64,000 nucleotides of DNA from Diospyros lotus (Eukaryota > Streptophyta > Magnoliopsida > Ericales > Ebenaceae), in NCBI RefSeq assembly GCF_014633365.1, contig NC_068339.1, positions 3,105,001 through 3,169,000 on the forward strand. The letters are read 5' to 3'. Shown piece by piece: positions 54,328 to 64,000 of the stretch. Within the stretch, counting starts at the first letter, position 1, and each line of letters opens with the position of its first letter. The position numbers were made by a program, and so were the translations under genes. The notes under the pieces were generated by a model, which had not been told where the DNA came from, did no database searches, and worked only from the letters and a program-made list of their open reading frames with translations.

Positions 54328-55931
54328 ATTGGTATCAGAGCGAAAGTTTGAAATTTAAGGGACTCTGATTAGAGTGAAATTTTATTTGGAGACTTAAAAA
54401 AGTCTGATTTGGAGACTAATTGTTATTTCAGTTGAGAATTCATAAAACGAAATCCCTACTTGGAGATTTAGGGATTGTTGGGCGAAGTTTTAGGAATTGT
54501 TGATGACATAGAGATTTGTGATTTAGGACAAATCTTGGAAGATGACAAGGATTTTGAACTATGAAAATGAGTATGAGATGTTACTAGGAGAAAATTACAT
54601 GAAGCTTTGGAGACTTAGGAAAAACCCCGATTGGAGACTCAGGGGTACTAGTGGGAATTAAAAATGATCGAGTTAGGAATGATTCGGTTTGGATTAAGGA
54701 TCCTAGGGATATTGAACTTAGGATGATGCAATTAGTGTTTTTGAGAATAGAGTTTAAGGATTCCAAAAATCGATTTTGATGATAGGGATCTCAAGGTAGA
54801 CATTGTGAAAATCAAGGTAAGATTACCTCATGGAAACGACTTGTGGGAACGAGTCATGTATGTTTGGCTTAGTATTGACTTAGTGGATGAAATGGTCAAG
54901 GTGTAGTCTTAAGCCTCGAAAGAGTTTCGAGTTGGAAATTTTAGCTGTCCTCGATTTGGGACGTGATTTAACGGTTCAATTTGTGTAGAGCCATTATGAA
55001 TTTGGAGGATGATAGTATACACGTGCAGAGAAGACATGTGATGATCAAAAGTCTAGGTACGATCTTAAGATGAGACGTGTAGATAGGTTACGCCTAAGAC
55101 AACCGCATAGGACTCAAACCAGTAGCAAGATTAAGATTACGTGGGTAAAAGTGTAGTTAAGCAAGGAACAAGAGAAAATGTTGAGAAGTTGATTGGGGAT
55201 CAAACATCGACATATTACCTTGAGGATTAAGCATGGCTATAGTCAATTGATATCGAGTGATGTTTTGAAGATTAAAGGATGCGAGGAATAGTTTGATAAT
55301 GCAGAATATTGAGGATAAAAGGATATACGAATTAATTTGATGATAAAGGATGTTATTTTGAGGAATCAATACGAAAAATGTCTTGGAGATGAGAATTTAA
55401 GATCTCTTGATGAAATAGTTATGCGAGAACGATGTAAGGATATTAGTAAGATTTCGGTTGATATTGGAAGTTGAATACAAAAAAATGAAGAGTCGGAGAC
55501 AGATGGTGTCTCTCAATGAATTTTAAGATCTCTTGATGAAATAGTTACATGACATGATTAAAATATGATTGTGGACAATTAGCGGAAACTTGAGGTTATA
55601 TAGGGTGATGAATATCTACAAGAATGAGGAAACAACAGTTTAGAAGAAATCTCGAATAGATTAGCACAAGTAAAGATCAAGCAATGATTAAGTTTGAGGT
55701 GACTTAAGGTGAGACATAGCTAATTTCGATGACAAAATCATTCGAAGACTTTATGTAATGCCTTGGGTTCAAGTGATTTTAAGGTAACTTGGGATTTGTG
55801 ACGTTCATGTGAAAGCTTGGAGATGAAATTTAAATTTCGGGAAATAAAAAGTTTGAGTGTCTGATGGAAGACGACTTTATCCCTAGAGATTGTTAATTTC
55901 GAGGACGAAATTATTTTTAAGGGGGAGAGAA
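54328..55931 (+). other. Internal region 1 of the LARD-like array (non-coding)
   Basis: 1,604 bp from the primer-binding site (54330) to the purine tract (about 55919-55930). No frame longer than about 70 codons and no retroviral motif. It contains a direct repeat of AAGATCTCTTGATGAAATAG at about 55399 and 55525. Confidence 0.75.
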
Positions 55932-58559
55932 TGTAATACCCCATATTGCAAAGTGTTAAGTAAGTTCAAGGAATTGAAAATCAGTTTGAGAATTTAGTTA
56001 AATAATTGTCGAATCGATGGAAAGGAGTACCCTAGAACGTAAATATCTAAGGAAAAAGGTATGTCATTAACAAGTGTCTTGAGACATGATTTATGACACT
56101 TAAAGAAATTGGAACAGAGACAATTTCTCGATACGACTAATATTAGCCTGGAAAATTGAATGATCATAAGGGATGTAATACCCGAGATTTTTAGATTCAA
56201 ATACTTGAGGAAATAGGATATTTTAAGGGATTATGGATGTTTGGAGACAAAAGTTCAATTTCTGAGCCAGGGGCAAAATCGTAATTTTTGAGATTGGGGT
56301 AAAAAAGTAATTTATCTAAAACTTAGGGGCATTACTGTAATTAATCCATTCTTCAGGGACTAAAGTGCAATTAAAAATTGGCCTGGGACCATGTTGAAAA
56401 GGGGTCTAAGTGCATTTACCCAAAAGTTCAGGCCAAAGTATAATTCTTGAAACCTTTTTACTAGGGGCATTTGGGAGATTCAAGAAAAGCCTCATAATGA
56501 CTTTATAGATAAGGATGAAGCCTCATGACGACGTTAGAGATATGATGATGATGATTAGGATAAGATTTGAAATGATTACAGAAAATCTTAGAAGATTTAC
56601 AATGATTGCAGAAGATCTTACAAGATTTTGGAATGATTATATAATATCTTAGAAGATTTTGGAATGATTATATAAAATTTTAGAAGATTTAGAATGATTG
56701 TTGAAGATTTTGCAATGATTGTAGAAGATTTTAGCATATTTTGGAATGATTGTAGAAGATCTCGGAAGATTTTGGAATGATTGCAAAAGATCTTAGAAGA
56801 TTTGGAATGATTATAGAAAATCTTAGAAGATTTACAATGATTGCAGAAGATCTTAGAAGATCTGGAATGATTGAAAAATATTTTGGAATATTTGAAATGA
56901 TTGTAAAATATGTATTTCTTGGTGGCAAGTTTTCAAAGCCTATAAATAGAGGGTTCATGGCCAAGGATTCTCTCATTCAAAATTGTGACAAATCCGTGCT
57001 AGACGAGAGTGCTTCAGATTTAGTGGATAGAGGGCTTTTAAGGCATACGCGAGGCATCACACGCGTAAAGCACTTGGGCAACGCGTGAGGGCGTGTAAGG
57101 AGATGGTTTGGTCAAAAGACTTGAGGAGTTGCACGAAATTCGAGGTTGGACACAAGATTTGAGGTGTTTTGAGTTTCGTTCAAGGCGAGTATTCGCCCCC
57201 CCCTCTCAAAACTTTGTTTTGACTCGTGAGTTCATTACTATAACTTGGTACTTGTTCTATCTAAACGTATTGTGATTTCATGCAAAATGGTTTTGTTGCA
57301 TGCAAACGATAACCGGTGACGGTTGGTTTATGAGGGAGGTTCGTCCCTAAATGTTTTGAACTTGTGCATTGCATTTTATAAAATGTTGTTTATATGATGC
57401 ATTGAATTGTGAAAAGCGACATTGTCTTGCTTTTTGTGTGTTTGTATGGAATGTCAGCCTAAGATATTGTCTGGATAGTGTAGCCATAATCCTCTAAGGG
57501 CGTGACGGAATAATAGGGGTATCTTGTGCCGGTGTACATGTCAGGATAGCCGCTTTGGTTTCCGTGCCGGGCCATTTGGTCAGGAAAGTTGTATTAGGAT
57601 GACTAGGTGGTCCATATTGTGGCGTTTGTGTGGGATGTTAGCCTAGGATGTTGTCTGGATAGTGTAGCCATAATTCTTCAAGGGCGTGACGGAATAATAG
57701 GGGTATCTTGTGTTGGTGAGTATGCCGGGATAACTGGCTTGGTTTCCTTGCCAGACCGTTTGGTCAAGGAAGTTGCACTAGGATGACTAGGTGATCCATG
57801 TGAAATTTTGGAGTTGGGATTGTGTGGTGGTTCCTGGATGCTTAGAATGGGAACGTAATCTTCGACGTAAATGTGGTGAGCCGGGTTCCTGTGTTGATGT
57901 GACCTCTTGAGCCTGGAGTTGGTAACGATTGTTCCCGAGATGTTGGAGAGATGCGTTGACTTGCCCCTCTTAAGGTAGAATCGCGTCGTGACAATGTGTC
58001 GGTATGGTGGCATAGCTTTTAGAAATTTTGCTCTTTGCCCGTGGTAGGGTTAAGCGCTCGGGATTCTCTTAAGCTAGGGCTTACCGGGTTGTGTTGGATT
58101 ATTTCATGTCTTGCATTCATTCATGAAAATGTGATTTTGAACTCTCACTTAGATGATTCATCATCTAATATGGACTTTGTCCCTGGAATATTCAAACGTT
58201 CCAGGTGAAGGCAGCAGTGCGAAGGGAAAGGGAATTGCTGAGGAGTGACGGCGATTAGTGGATGTTTTGTATTATGTCGTTTCAATTATGTTGTTTATTT
58301 TGAGGACATCATGTAAAACGTTGGTTTGACTTTACATTATGAATAAAGTTGTTCGATTATGATTTATTGAGGTTTCGATTTAGCTTCCGCATTTGAGATG
58401 TTGTACCTGTCGTAGTTTATTGATGATTCATAGTTGATATACTAGGAAGGTGTAACGAGATCTTCGGGGAACAGTTTTGTGTTGAATTTTCGTTGATTGG
58501 AAAAAAAATATCCCCAGAATTTTACGTTACCTAATGCCCTAGGAATGCGGGGTGTTACA
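55932..58559 (+). repeat. LTR B (middle) of the LARD-like array
   Basis: 2,628 bp, collinear with LTRs A and C. Its first 30-bp array (near 56515-56560) is contracted to little more than one unit. The TATA box is at 56939-56948. The 184-bp duplication is present at about 57447-57805. Confidence 0.85.
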
Positions 58560-59972
58560 ATTGGTATCAGAGCGAATGTTTGAAATTTAAGGGACTCTAA
58601 TTAGAGTGAAATTTTATTTAGAGACTTAGAAAGAGTCTGACTTGGAGACTAATTGTTATTTCAGTTGAGAATTCATAGAACGAAATCGCTACTTGGAGAT
58701 TTAGGGATTGTTGGTCAAAGTTTTAGGAATTGTTGATGACATAGAGATTTGTGATTTAGGACAAATCTTGGAAGATGACAAGGATTTGAACTATGAAAAT
58801 GAGTATGAGATGTTACTAGGAGAAAATTACATGAAGCTTTGGAGACTTAGGAAAAACCCCGATTGGAGACTCAGTGGTACTAGTGGGAATTAAAAATGAT
58901 CGAGTTTGGAATGATTCGGTTTGGATTAAGGATCCTAGGGATATTGAACTTAGGATGATGCGATTAGTGTTTTTGAGAATAGAGTTTAAGGATTCCAAAA
59001 ATCGATTTTGATGATAGGGATCTCGAGGTAGACATTGTGAAAATCAAGGTAAGATTATCTCATGGGAACGACTTGTGAGAACGAGTCATGTATGTTTGGT
59101 TTAGTATTGACTTAGTGGATGAAATGGTCAAGGTGTAGTCTTAAGCCTCGAAAGAGTTTCGAGTTGGAAATTTTAGCTGTCCTCGATTTGGGACGTGATT
59201 TAACGGTTCAATTTGTGTAGAGCCATTATGAATTTGGAGGATGATAGTATACACGTGCAGAGAAGACATGTGATGATCAAAAGTCTGGGTACGATCTTAA
59301 GATGAGACGTGTAGATAGGGCCTAAGACAACTGCATGGGACTCAAACCAGTAGCAAGATTAAGATTACGTGGGTAAAAGTGTAGTTAAGCAAGGAACAAG
59401 AGAAAATGTTGAGAAGTTGATTGCGGATCAAACATTGACATATTACCTTGAGGATTAAGCATGGCTATAGTCAATTGATATCGAGTGATGTTTTGAAGAT
59501 TAAAGGATGCGAGGAATAGTTTGATAATGCAGAATATTGAGGATCAAAGGATATATGAATTTTAAGATCTCTTGATGAAATAGTTACATGACATGATTAA
59601 AAGATGATTGTGGACAATTAGCGGAAACTTGAGGTTATATAGGGTGATGAATATCTACGAGAATGAGTAAACAACAGTTTAGAAGAAATCTCGAATAGAT
59701 TAGCACAAGTAAAGATCAAGCAATGATTAAGTTTGAGGTGACTTAAGGTGAGACATAGCTAATTTCGATGACAAAAATCATTCGAAGACTTTATGTAATG
59801 CCTTGGGTATAAGTGATTTTAAGGTAACTTGGGATTTGTGACGTTCATGTGAAGGCTTGGAGACGAAATTTAAATTTCAGGAAATAAAAAGTTTTGAGTG
59901 TCTGATGGAAGACGACTTTATCCCTAGAGATTGCTAATTTCTAGGACGAAATTATTTTTAAAGGGAAGAGAT
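58560..59972 (+). other. Internal region 2 of the LARD-like array (non-coding)
   Basis: 1,413 bp, collinear with internal region 1 but about 190 bp shorter. The segment between GAATT at about 55331 and GAATTTT at about 55517 of region 1 is missing here, with GAATT at the junction, as expected for a deletion between short repeats. Confidence 0.75.
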
Positions 59973-62661
59973 TGTAATACCCCATATTGCAAAGTGTCAA
60001 GTAAGTTCAAGGAATTGAAAATCAGTTTGAGAATTTAGTTAAATAATTGTCGAATCGATGGAAGGGAGTACCCTAGAACGTAAATATCTAAGGAAAAAGG
60101 TATGTCATTGACAAGTGTCTTGAGACATGATTTATGACACTTAAAGAAATCAGAACAGAAACAATTTCTCGGTGCGACTAATGTTAGTATGGAAAACTGA
60201 ATGATCATAATGGATGTAATACCCGAGATTTTTAGATTCAGATACTTGAGGAAATAAGATATTTTAAGAGATTGTGAATGTTTGGAGACAAAAGTTCAAT
60301 TTCTGAGCCAGGGGCAAAATCGTAATTTTTGAGGTTCTGGTAAAAGTGTAATTTACCGAAAAACTAAGAGCATTAGCGTAATTAATCCATTCTTTAGGGA
60401 CTAAAGTGCAATTAAAAGTTGGCTCGGGGACTATGTTGAAAAGGGTCTAAGTGCAATTACCCAAAAGTTCGGGCCAAAGTGTAATTCTTGAAACCTTTTG
60501 ACTAGGGGTATTTGGGAGATTCAGAAAAAGCCTCATAATGATTTTATAGATACGGATGAAGCCTCATGACGACGTTAGAGATATGATGAAGGCTCATGAT
60601 GACGTTAGAGATAAGATGAAAGCTCATGATGACTTTGGAGATAAGATAAAGACTCAAGATGATGTCAGAGATAAGATAAGGTTTGATTTGGATAAGATTT
60701 GAAATGATTACAGAAAATCTTAGAAGATTTACAATGATTGTAGAAGATTTTACAAGATTTTAGAATGATTATATAATATCTTAGAAGATTTTGGAATGAT
60801 TATATAAAATCTTAGAAGATTTAGAATGATTGTAGAAGATCTTAGAAGATTTTAGAATGATTGTTGAAGATCTTAGAAGATTTTGGAATGATTGTAAAAG
60901 ATCTTAGAAGATTTGGAATGATTATAGAAGATTGCAGAAGATTTTAGAAGAGTTGGAATGATTGGAAAATATTTTGGAATATTTGAAATGATTGCAGAAT
61001 ATGTATTTCTTGGTGGCTAAGTTTCCAAAGCCTATAAATAGGGGGTTCATGGCCAAGGATTCTCTCATTCAAAATTGTGACAAATCCGTGCTAGACACGA
61101 GTGTTTCGGGTTTAGTGGATAGAGGCTTTTAAAGCATATGCAAGGCATCACATGCGCAAAGCACTTGGGCAAGGTGTGAAGGCGTGTAAGGAGGTGGTTT
61201 GGTCAAAAGACTTGAGGAGTTGCACGAAAATCGAGGTTGGGCACAAGATTTTTGGTGTTTTTAGTTTCCTTCAAGGTGAGTGTTCACCCTCCCCCCCCCC
61301 CCAAAAAAAAAAAAAAAACTTTGTTTTGACTTGTGAGTTGTTCATTACTAAAACTTGGTACTTGTTCTATCTAAACGTGTTGTGATTTCATGAAAAATGG
61401 TTTTGTTGCATGCAAATGATAACCGGTGACGGTTGGTTTATGAGGGAGGTTCGTCCCTAAATGTTTTGAACTTGTGCATTGTATTTTATAAAATGTTGTT
61501 TATATGATGCATTGAATTGTGAAAAGTGGCATTGTCTTGCGTTTTGTGTGTTCGTATGGAATGTTAGCCTAAGATGTTGTCTGGATAGTGTAGCCATAAT
61601 TCTCTAACGGCGTGACGGAATAATAGGGGTATCTTGTGCTGGTGTACATGTCGGGATAGCCGCCTTGGTTTCTGTGCCGGGCCATTTGGTCAGGGAAGTT
61701 GCACTAAGATGACTAGGTTGTCCATATTGTGTTGTTCATATGGGATGTCAGCCTAGGATGTTGTCTAGATAGTGTAGCCATAATTCTCCAAGGGCGTGAT
61801 GAAATAATAGGGGTATCTTGTGCTGGTGAGTATGCCAGGATAGCTGCCTTGGTTTCCGTGCCAGGCCGTTTGGTCAGGGAAGTTGCACTAGGATGACTAG
61901 GTGGTCCATGTGAAATTTTGGAGTTGGGATTGTGTGGTGGTTCCTGGATGCTTAGAGTGGAAACGTTGTCTTCGACGTAAATGTGGTGAGCCGGGTTCCT
62001 GCGTTGATGTGACCCTCCTGGGCCTGGAGTTGGGAACGATTGTTCCTGAGATGTTGGAAAGATGCGCTGACTTGCCCCTCTTAAGCTGGAATCGCGTTGT
62101 GTTGGTATGGTGGCATAACTTTTAGAGAGATTGCTCTTTGTTCGTGGTAGGGTTAAGCGCTCAGGATTCTCTTGGGTTAAGGCTTACCGGGTTGTGTTGG
62201 ATTATTTCATGTCTTGCATTCATTCATAAAAATGTGATTTTGAACTCTCGCTTAGATGATTCATCATCTAATATGGACTTGTCTCTAGAATATTCAAACG
62301 TTTCAGGTGAAGGCAACAGTGCGAAGGGAAAGGGAATTGCTGAGGAGTGACGGCGATTAGTTGATGTTTTGTTTTATGTCATTTCAATTATGTTGTTTGT
62401 TTTGAGGACGTCATGTAAAACATTGGTTTGACTTTATATTATGAATAAAGTTGTTCGATTATAATTTATTGAGGTTTCGATCTAGTTTCTGCATTTAAGA
62501 TGTTGTACCTGTCTTAGTTTATTAATGGTTCATAGTTGATATACTGAGAAGGTGTAACAGGATATTCGGGGAATGGTTTTGTGTTGAATTTCCATTGATT
62601 GGAAAAAAAATATCCCTGGAATCTTACGTTACCTAACACCCTGGGAAGGCGGGGTGTTACA
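59973..62661 (+). repeat. LTR C of the LARD-like array
   Basis: 2,689 bp. It retains the first 30-bp array (about 60550-60690) like LTR A but has fewer units of the second array (about 60705-60985). The TATA box is at 61031-61040. A C(n)A(n) tract at 61290-61318 is expanded relative to A and B. Confidence 0.85.
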
Positions 62662-62666
62662 AACTT

Positions 62667-63990
62667 GGTGCCTCTTACCGCTTCTTCTTCATCAATATTT
62701 GAATTAATGTCTATTGAAGTCTCAACAGAAGTTACATCTTGTTCTTGGGAAGTCTCTTCCTCAATTTGCTTCTTGAGAGGGGACCAAATCTGAGATTTCT
62801 CCCAATCCCAGCACGCATCTCCATAAAATTTCACAGTTGTTCCTATCTCAACCTTTTTTGAGAGCAAATTGAATATTCTGTACCCTTTTACATTGTTGCT
62901 ATAACCCAAAAAAAATGCCTACATCTGCTCTTTTGTCTAACTTATCTCTTTTAGCTTCTGGTATATACACATAACAAATGCATCCAAATGTCTTCAGATG
63001 ATTCAGTGAAGGTTTTGTTCCAAACCAGTACACAAATGGAGTTTTTTTCATCAGCGATCTAGTTGGAAGTATGTTCTAGAGATAAACTGCAACATTCACA
63101 GCTTCTGTCCAAAAACTTTTAGGCAGCTTCTTCTTTATAGCATGCATTTGGTCATCCCAAGAACTGTTCTGTTCTTTCTTTCACATATCCCATTTTGCTG
63201 AGGTGTGTACCTCACTGCAAGTTGATGGTGAATGCCATTAGCCTCACACAACTTCTTGAACTTTTCTGAATTATACTCAGAACTATTGTCAGTTCTAAGT
63301 GCTTTAATTTTCCACACTTGCTTTGAAGTTTTGAATACTTTGAAGACTTCAGATTTTTTGCTTCATAAAGAACACCCAGCACATTCTAGAAAAGTCATCA
63401 ATAAATAATATGAAGTACCTACTCCCATTTAGTGATGGAGTCCCCATAGGGCCACACACATCAGAGTGGATAAGTTGAAGGTTCTCACTAGCTCTCCAAG
63501 CATTACCTGTGGGAAAAAGGCAGCCTGTTTTGCTTTCCAAGCTGGCAAATCTCACACATTCTCCCATAATCATGTATATCTGGCATATTAGAGGCTAGTT
63601 GCTTGTCATGCATAAGTTTTAATAATGAAAATTTGAATGACCAAACCTCATGTGCTAAAGGGTGGATGCATCTACTGAACGTACATAAGCATTTGAATTT
63701 TTCCATTTTAAGGAGAAGCTTCTATGTATCATTTTAACATGCATCAATTCACAACCAGCAGGGTCCAATATCATACACATTTTGTCCTTGAAAATCAGTG
63801 AATAGTTGTTCTCAAGCATTTGACCAACACTGAGCAAGTTTTTATCTATATCAGGTACATTACATATATCAGAGATAAGTTTGGTACCTGAGGGAGTGAT
63901 TAGAGCAACAATCCCTTTGCCTTTGACCTCCTTGAGCTCTCCATTTCCAATTCTAACACTTGACTTGTAGGTCTTGTCAATTTCTCTAAA
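62667..63990 (-). pseudogene. Copia integrase and GAG-pre-integrase, right-hand part
   Basis: On the minus strand from the right edge: LSVGQMLENNYSLIFKDK (63837-63655), CEICQLGKQNRLPFSH and SDVCGPMGTPSLNGSRYFIL then FIDDFSRMCWVFFMK (63573-63349), LRTDNSSEYNSEKF and YTPQQNGICERKNRTVL (63317-63135), and the integrase C-terminal region GYSNNVKGYRIFNLLSKKVE (62909 downward). The last frame runs to AVRGTKFV at the insertion point. Integrase catalytic residues are present (D in SDVCGP, D in RTDN, E in CERKNR), but the blocks lie in different frames. Confidence 0.82.
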
Positions 63991-64000
63991 GTTGTTTATT

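Larger units (their letters stand above)
51625..62661 (+). mobile_element. Tandem LARD-like non-autonomous LTR retrotransposon: three LTRs, two internal regions
   Basis: LTRs start TGTAATACCC and end GGGTGTTACA at 51625-54327, 55932-58559 and 59973-62661. Internal regions are 54328-55931 and 58560-59972. AACTT flanks only the whole array (51620-51624 and 62662-62666). Each internal region opens with a primer-binding site, TTGGTATCAGAGCGAA, and ends with a purine tract (AAGGGGGAGAGA; AAAGGGAAGAG) preceded by AATTTCGAGGACGAAATTAT or a close variant. That pre-tract phrase is typical of Tekay/Del-type gypsy elements as I recall. There is no gag or pol frame, so the element depends on proteins from elsewhere. 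Orientation is plus, opposite to the copia host. One duplication around three LTRs implies one integration followed by unequal LTR exchange, or integration of an already tandem molecule. Confidence 0.85.
49701..64000 (-). mobile_element. Ty1/copia element in the acyl-activating-enzyme intron, split by an 11-kb array; runs off the right edge
   Basis: The 3' LTR is probably 49701-50047 (minus strand TGTTGAGAAC...AATCTAACA), with a purine tract (GTCAAGGAAGAG on the minus strand) just inside it. RNase H, reverse transcriptase and the RT N-terminal region follow to 51619. The frame resumes at 62667 with the integrase C-terminal region and continues through integrase and pre-integrase to the edge. 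Gag, the 5' LTR and the outer target duplication lie beyond 64000. Confidence 0.82.

Overview
This window is nuclear DNA from a flowering plant, most likely a dicot. The genes have short exons separated by GT-AG introns, the intergenic DNA is very AT-rich, and LTR retrotransposons with initiator-Met-tRNA primer-binding sites are nested inside introns. I see no tRNA or rRNA genes, operons or CRISPR arrays. Names of gene and element families come from recalled family motifs, not from a database search.

Host genes, left to right: (1) the first coding exon of an NC2beta/Dr1 transcription repressor, minus strand, cut by the left edge; (2) head-to-head with it, a 34-kb TOUGH (TGH)-like gene on the plus strand (3036-37306) with 16 recognisable exons, encoding a G-patch and SWAP-type RNA-binding protein of the microRNA-processing machinery, with one apparent frameshift in exon 12 and three in exon 16; (3) a possible tiny two-exon gene on the minus strand (38476-39442); (4) a CML15/16-type calmodulin-like gene with four EF-hands, minus strand (42618-43203); (5) a 108-residue single-pass membrane protein, minus strand (43876-44202); (6) the first four exons of an acyl-activating enzyme of the AAE17/AAE18 type, plus strand (47569-49673). 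The fourth intron of that gene runs to at least the right edge.

Most of the window is transposable elements in introns. TGH intron 1 holds a solo LTR. Intron 4 holds a minus-strand Ty3/gypsy chromovirus (5511-15814) into which a plus-strand gypsy element (9265-14195) has inserted. Intron 6 holds a second solo LTR, and intron 7 a 177-bp Mutator-type MITE. Intron 11 holds a minus-strand copia element (about 22175-32399) split by a plus-strand chromovirus (25724-30984). Intron 4 of the acyl-activating-enzyme gene holds a minus-strand copia element (from 49701) split by an 11-kb array.

That array (51625-62661) is the most unusual object here. It is LTR-internal-LTR-internal-LTR, with three LTRs of about 2.6-2.7 kb, two short internal regions that do not code for protein (1.6 and 1.4 kb), and one 5-bp target duplication around the whole. 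It looks like a non-autonomous (LARD-like) retrotransposon that became tandem. Its LTRs carry 30-bp repeat arrays upstream of the TATA box, and their length differs between copies.
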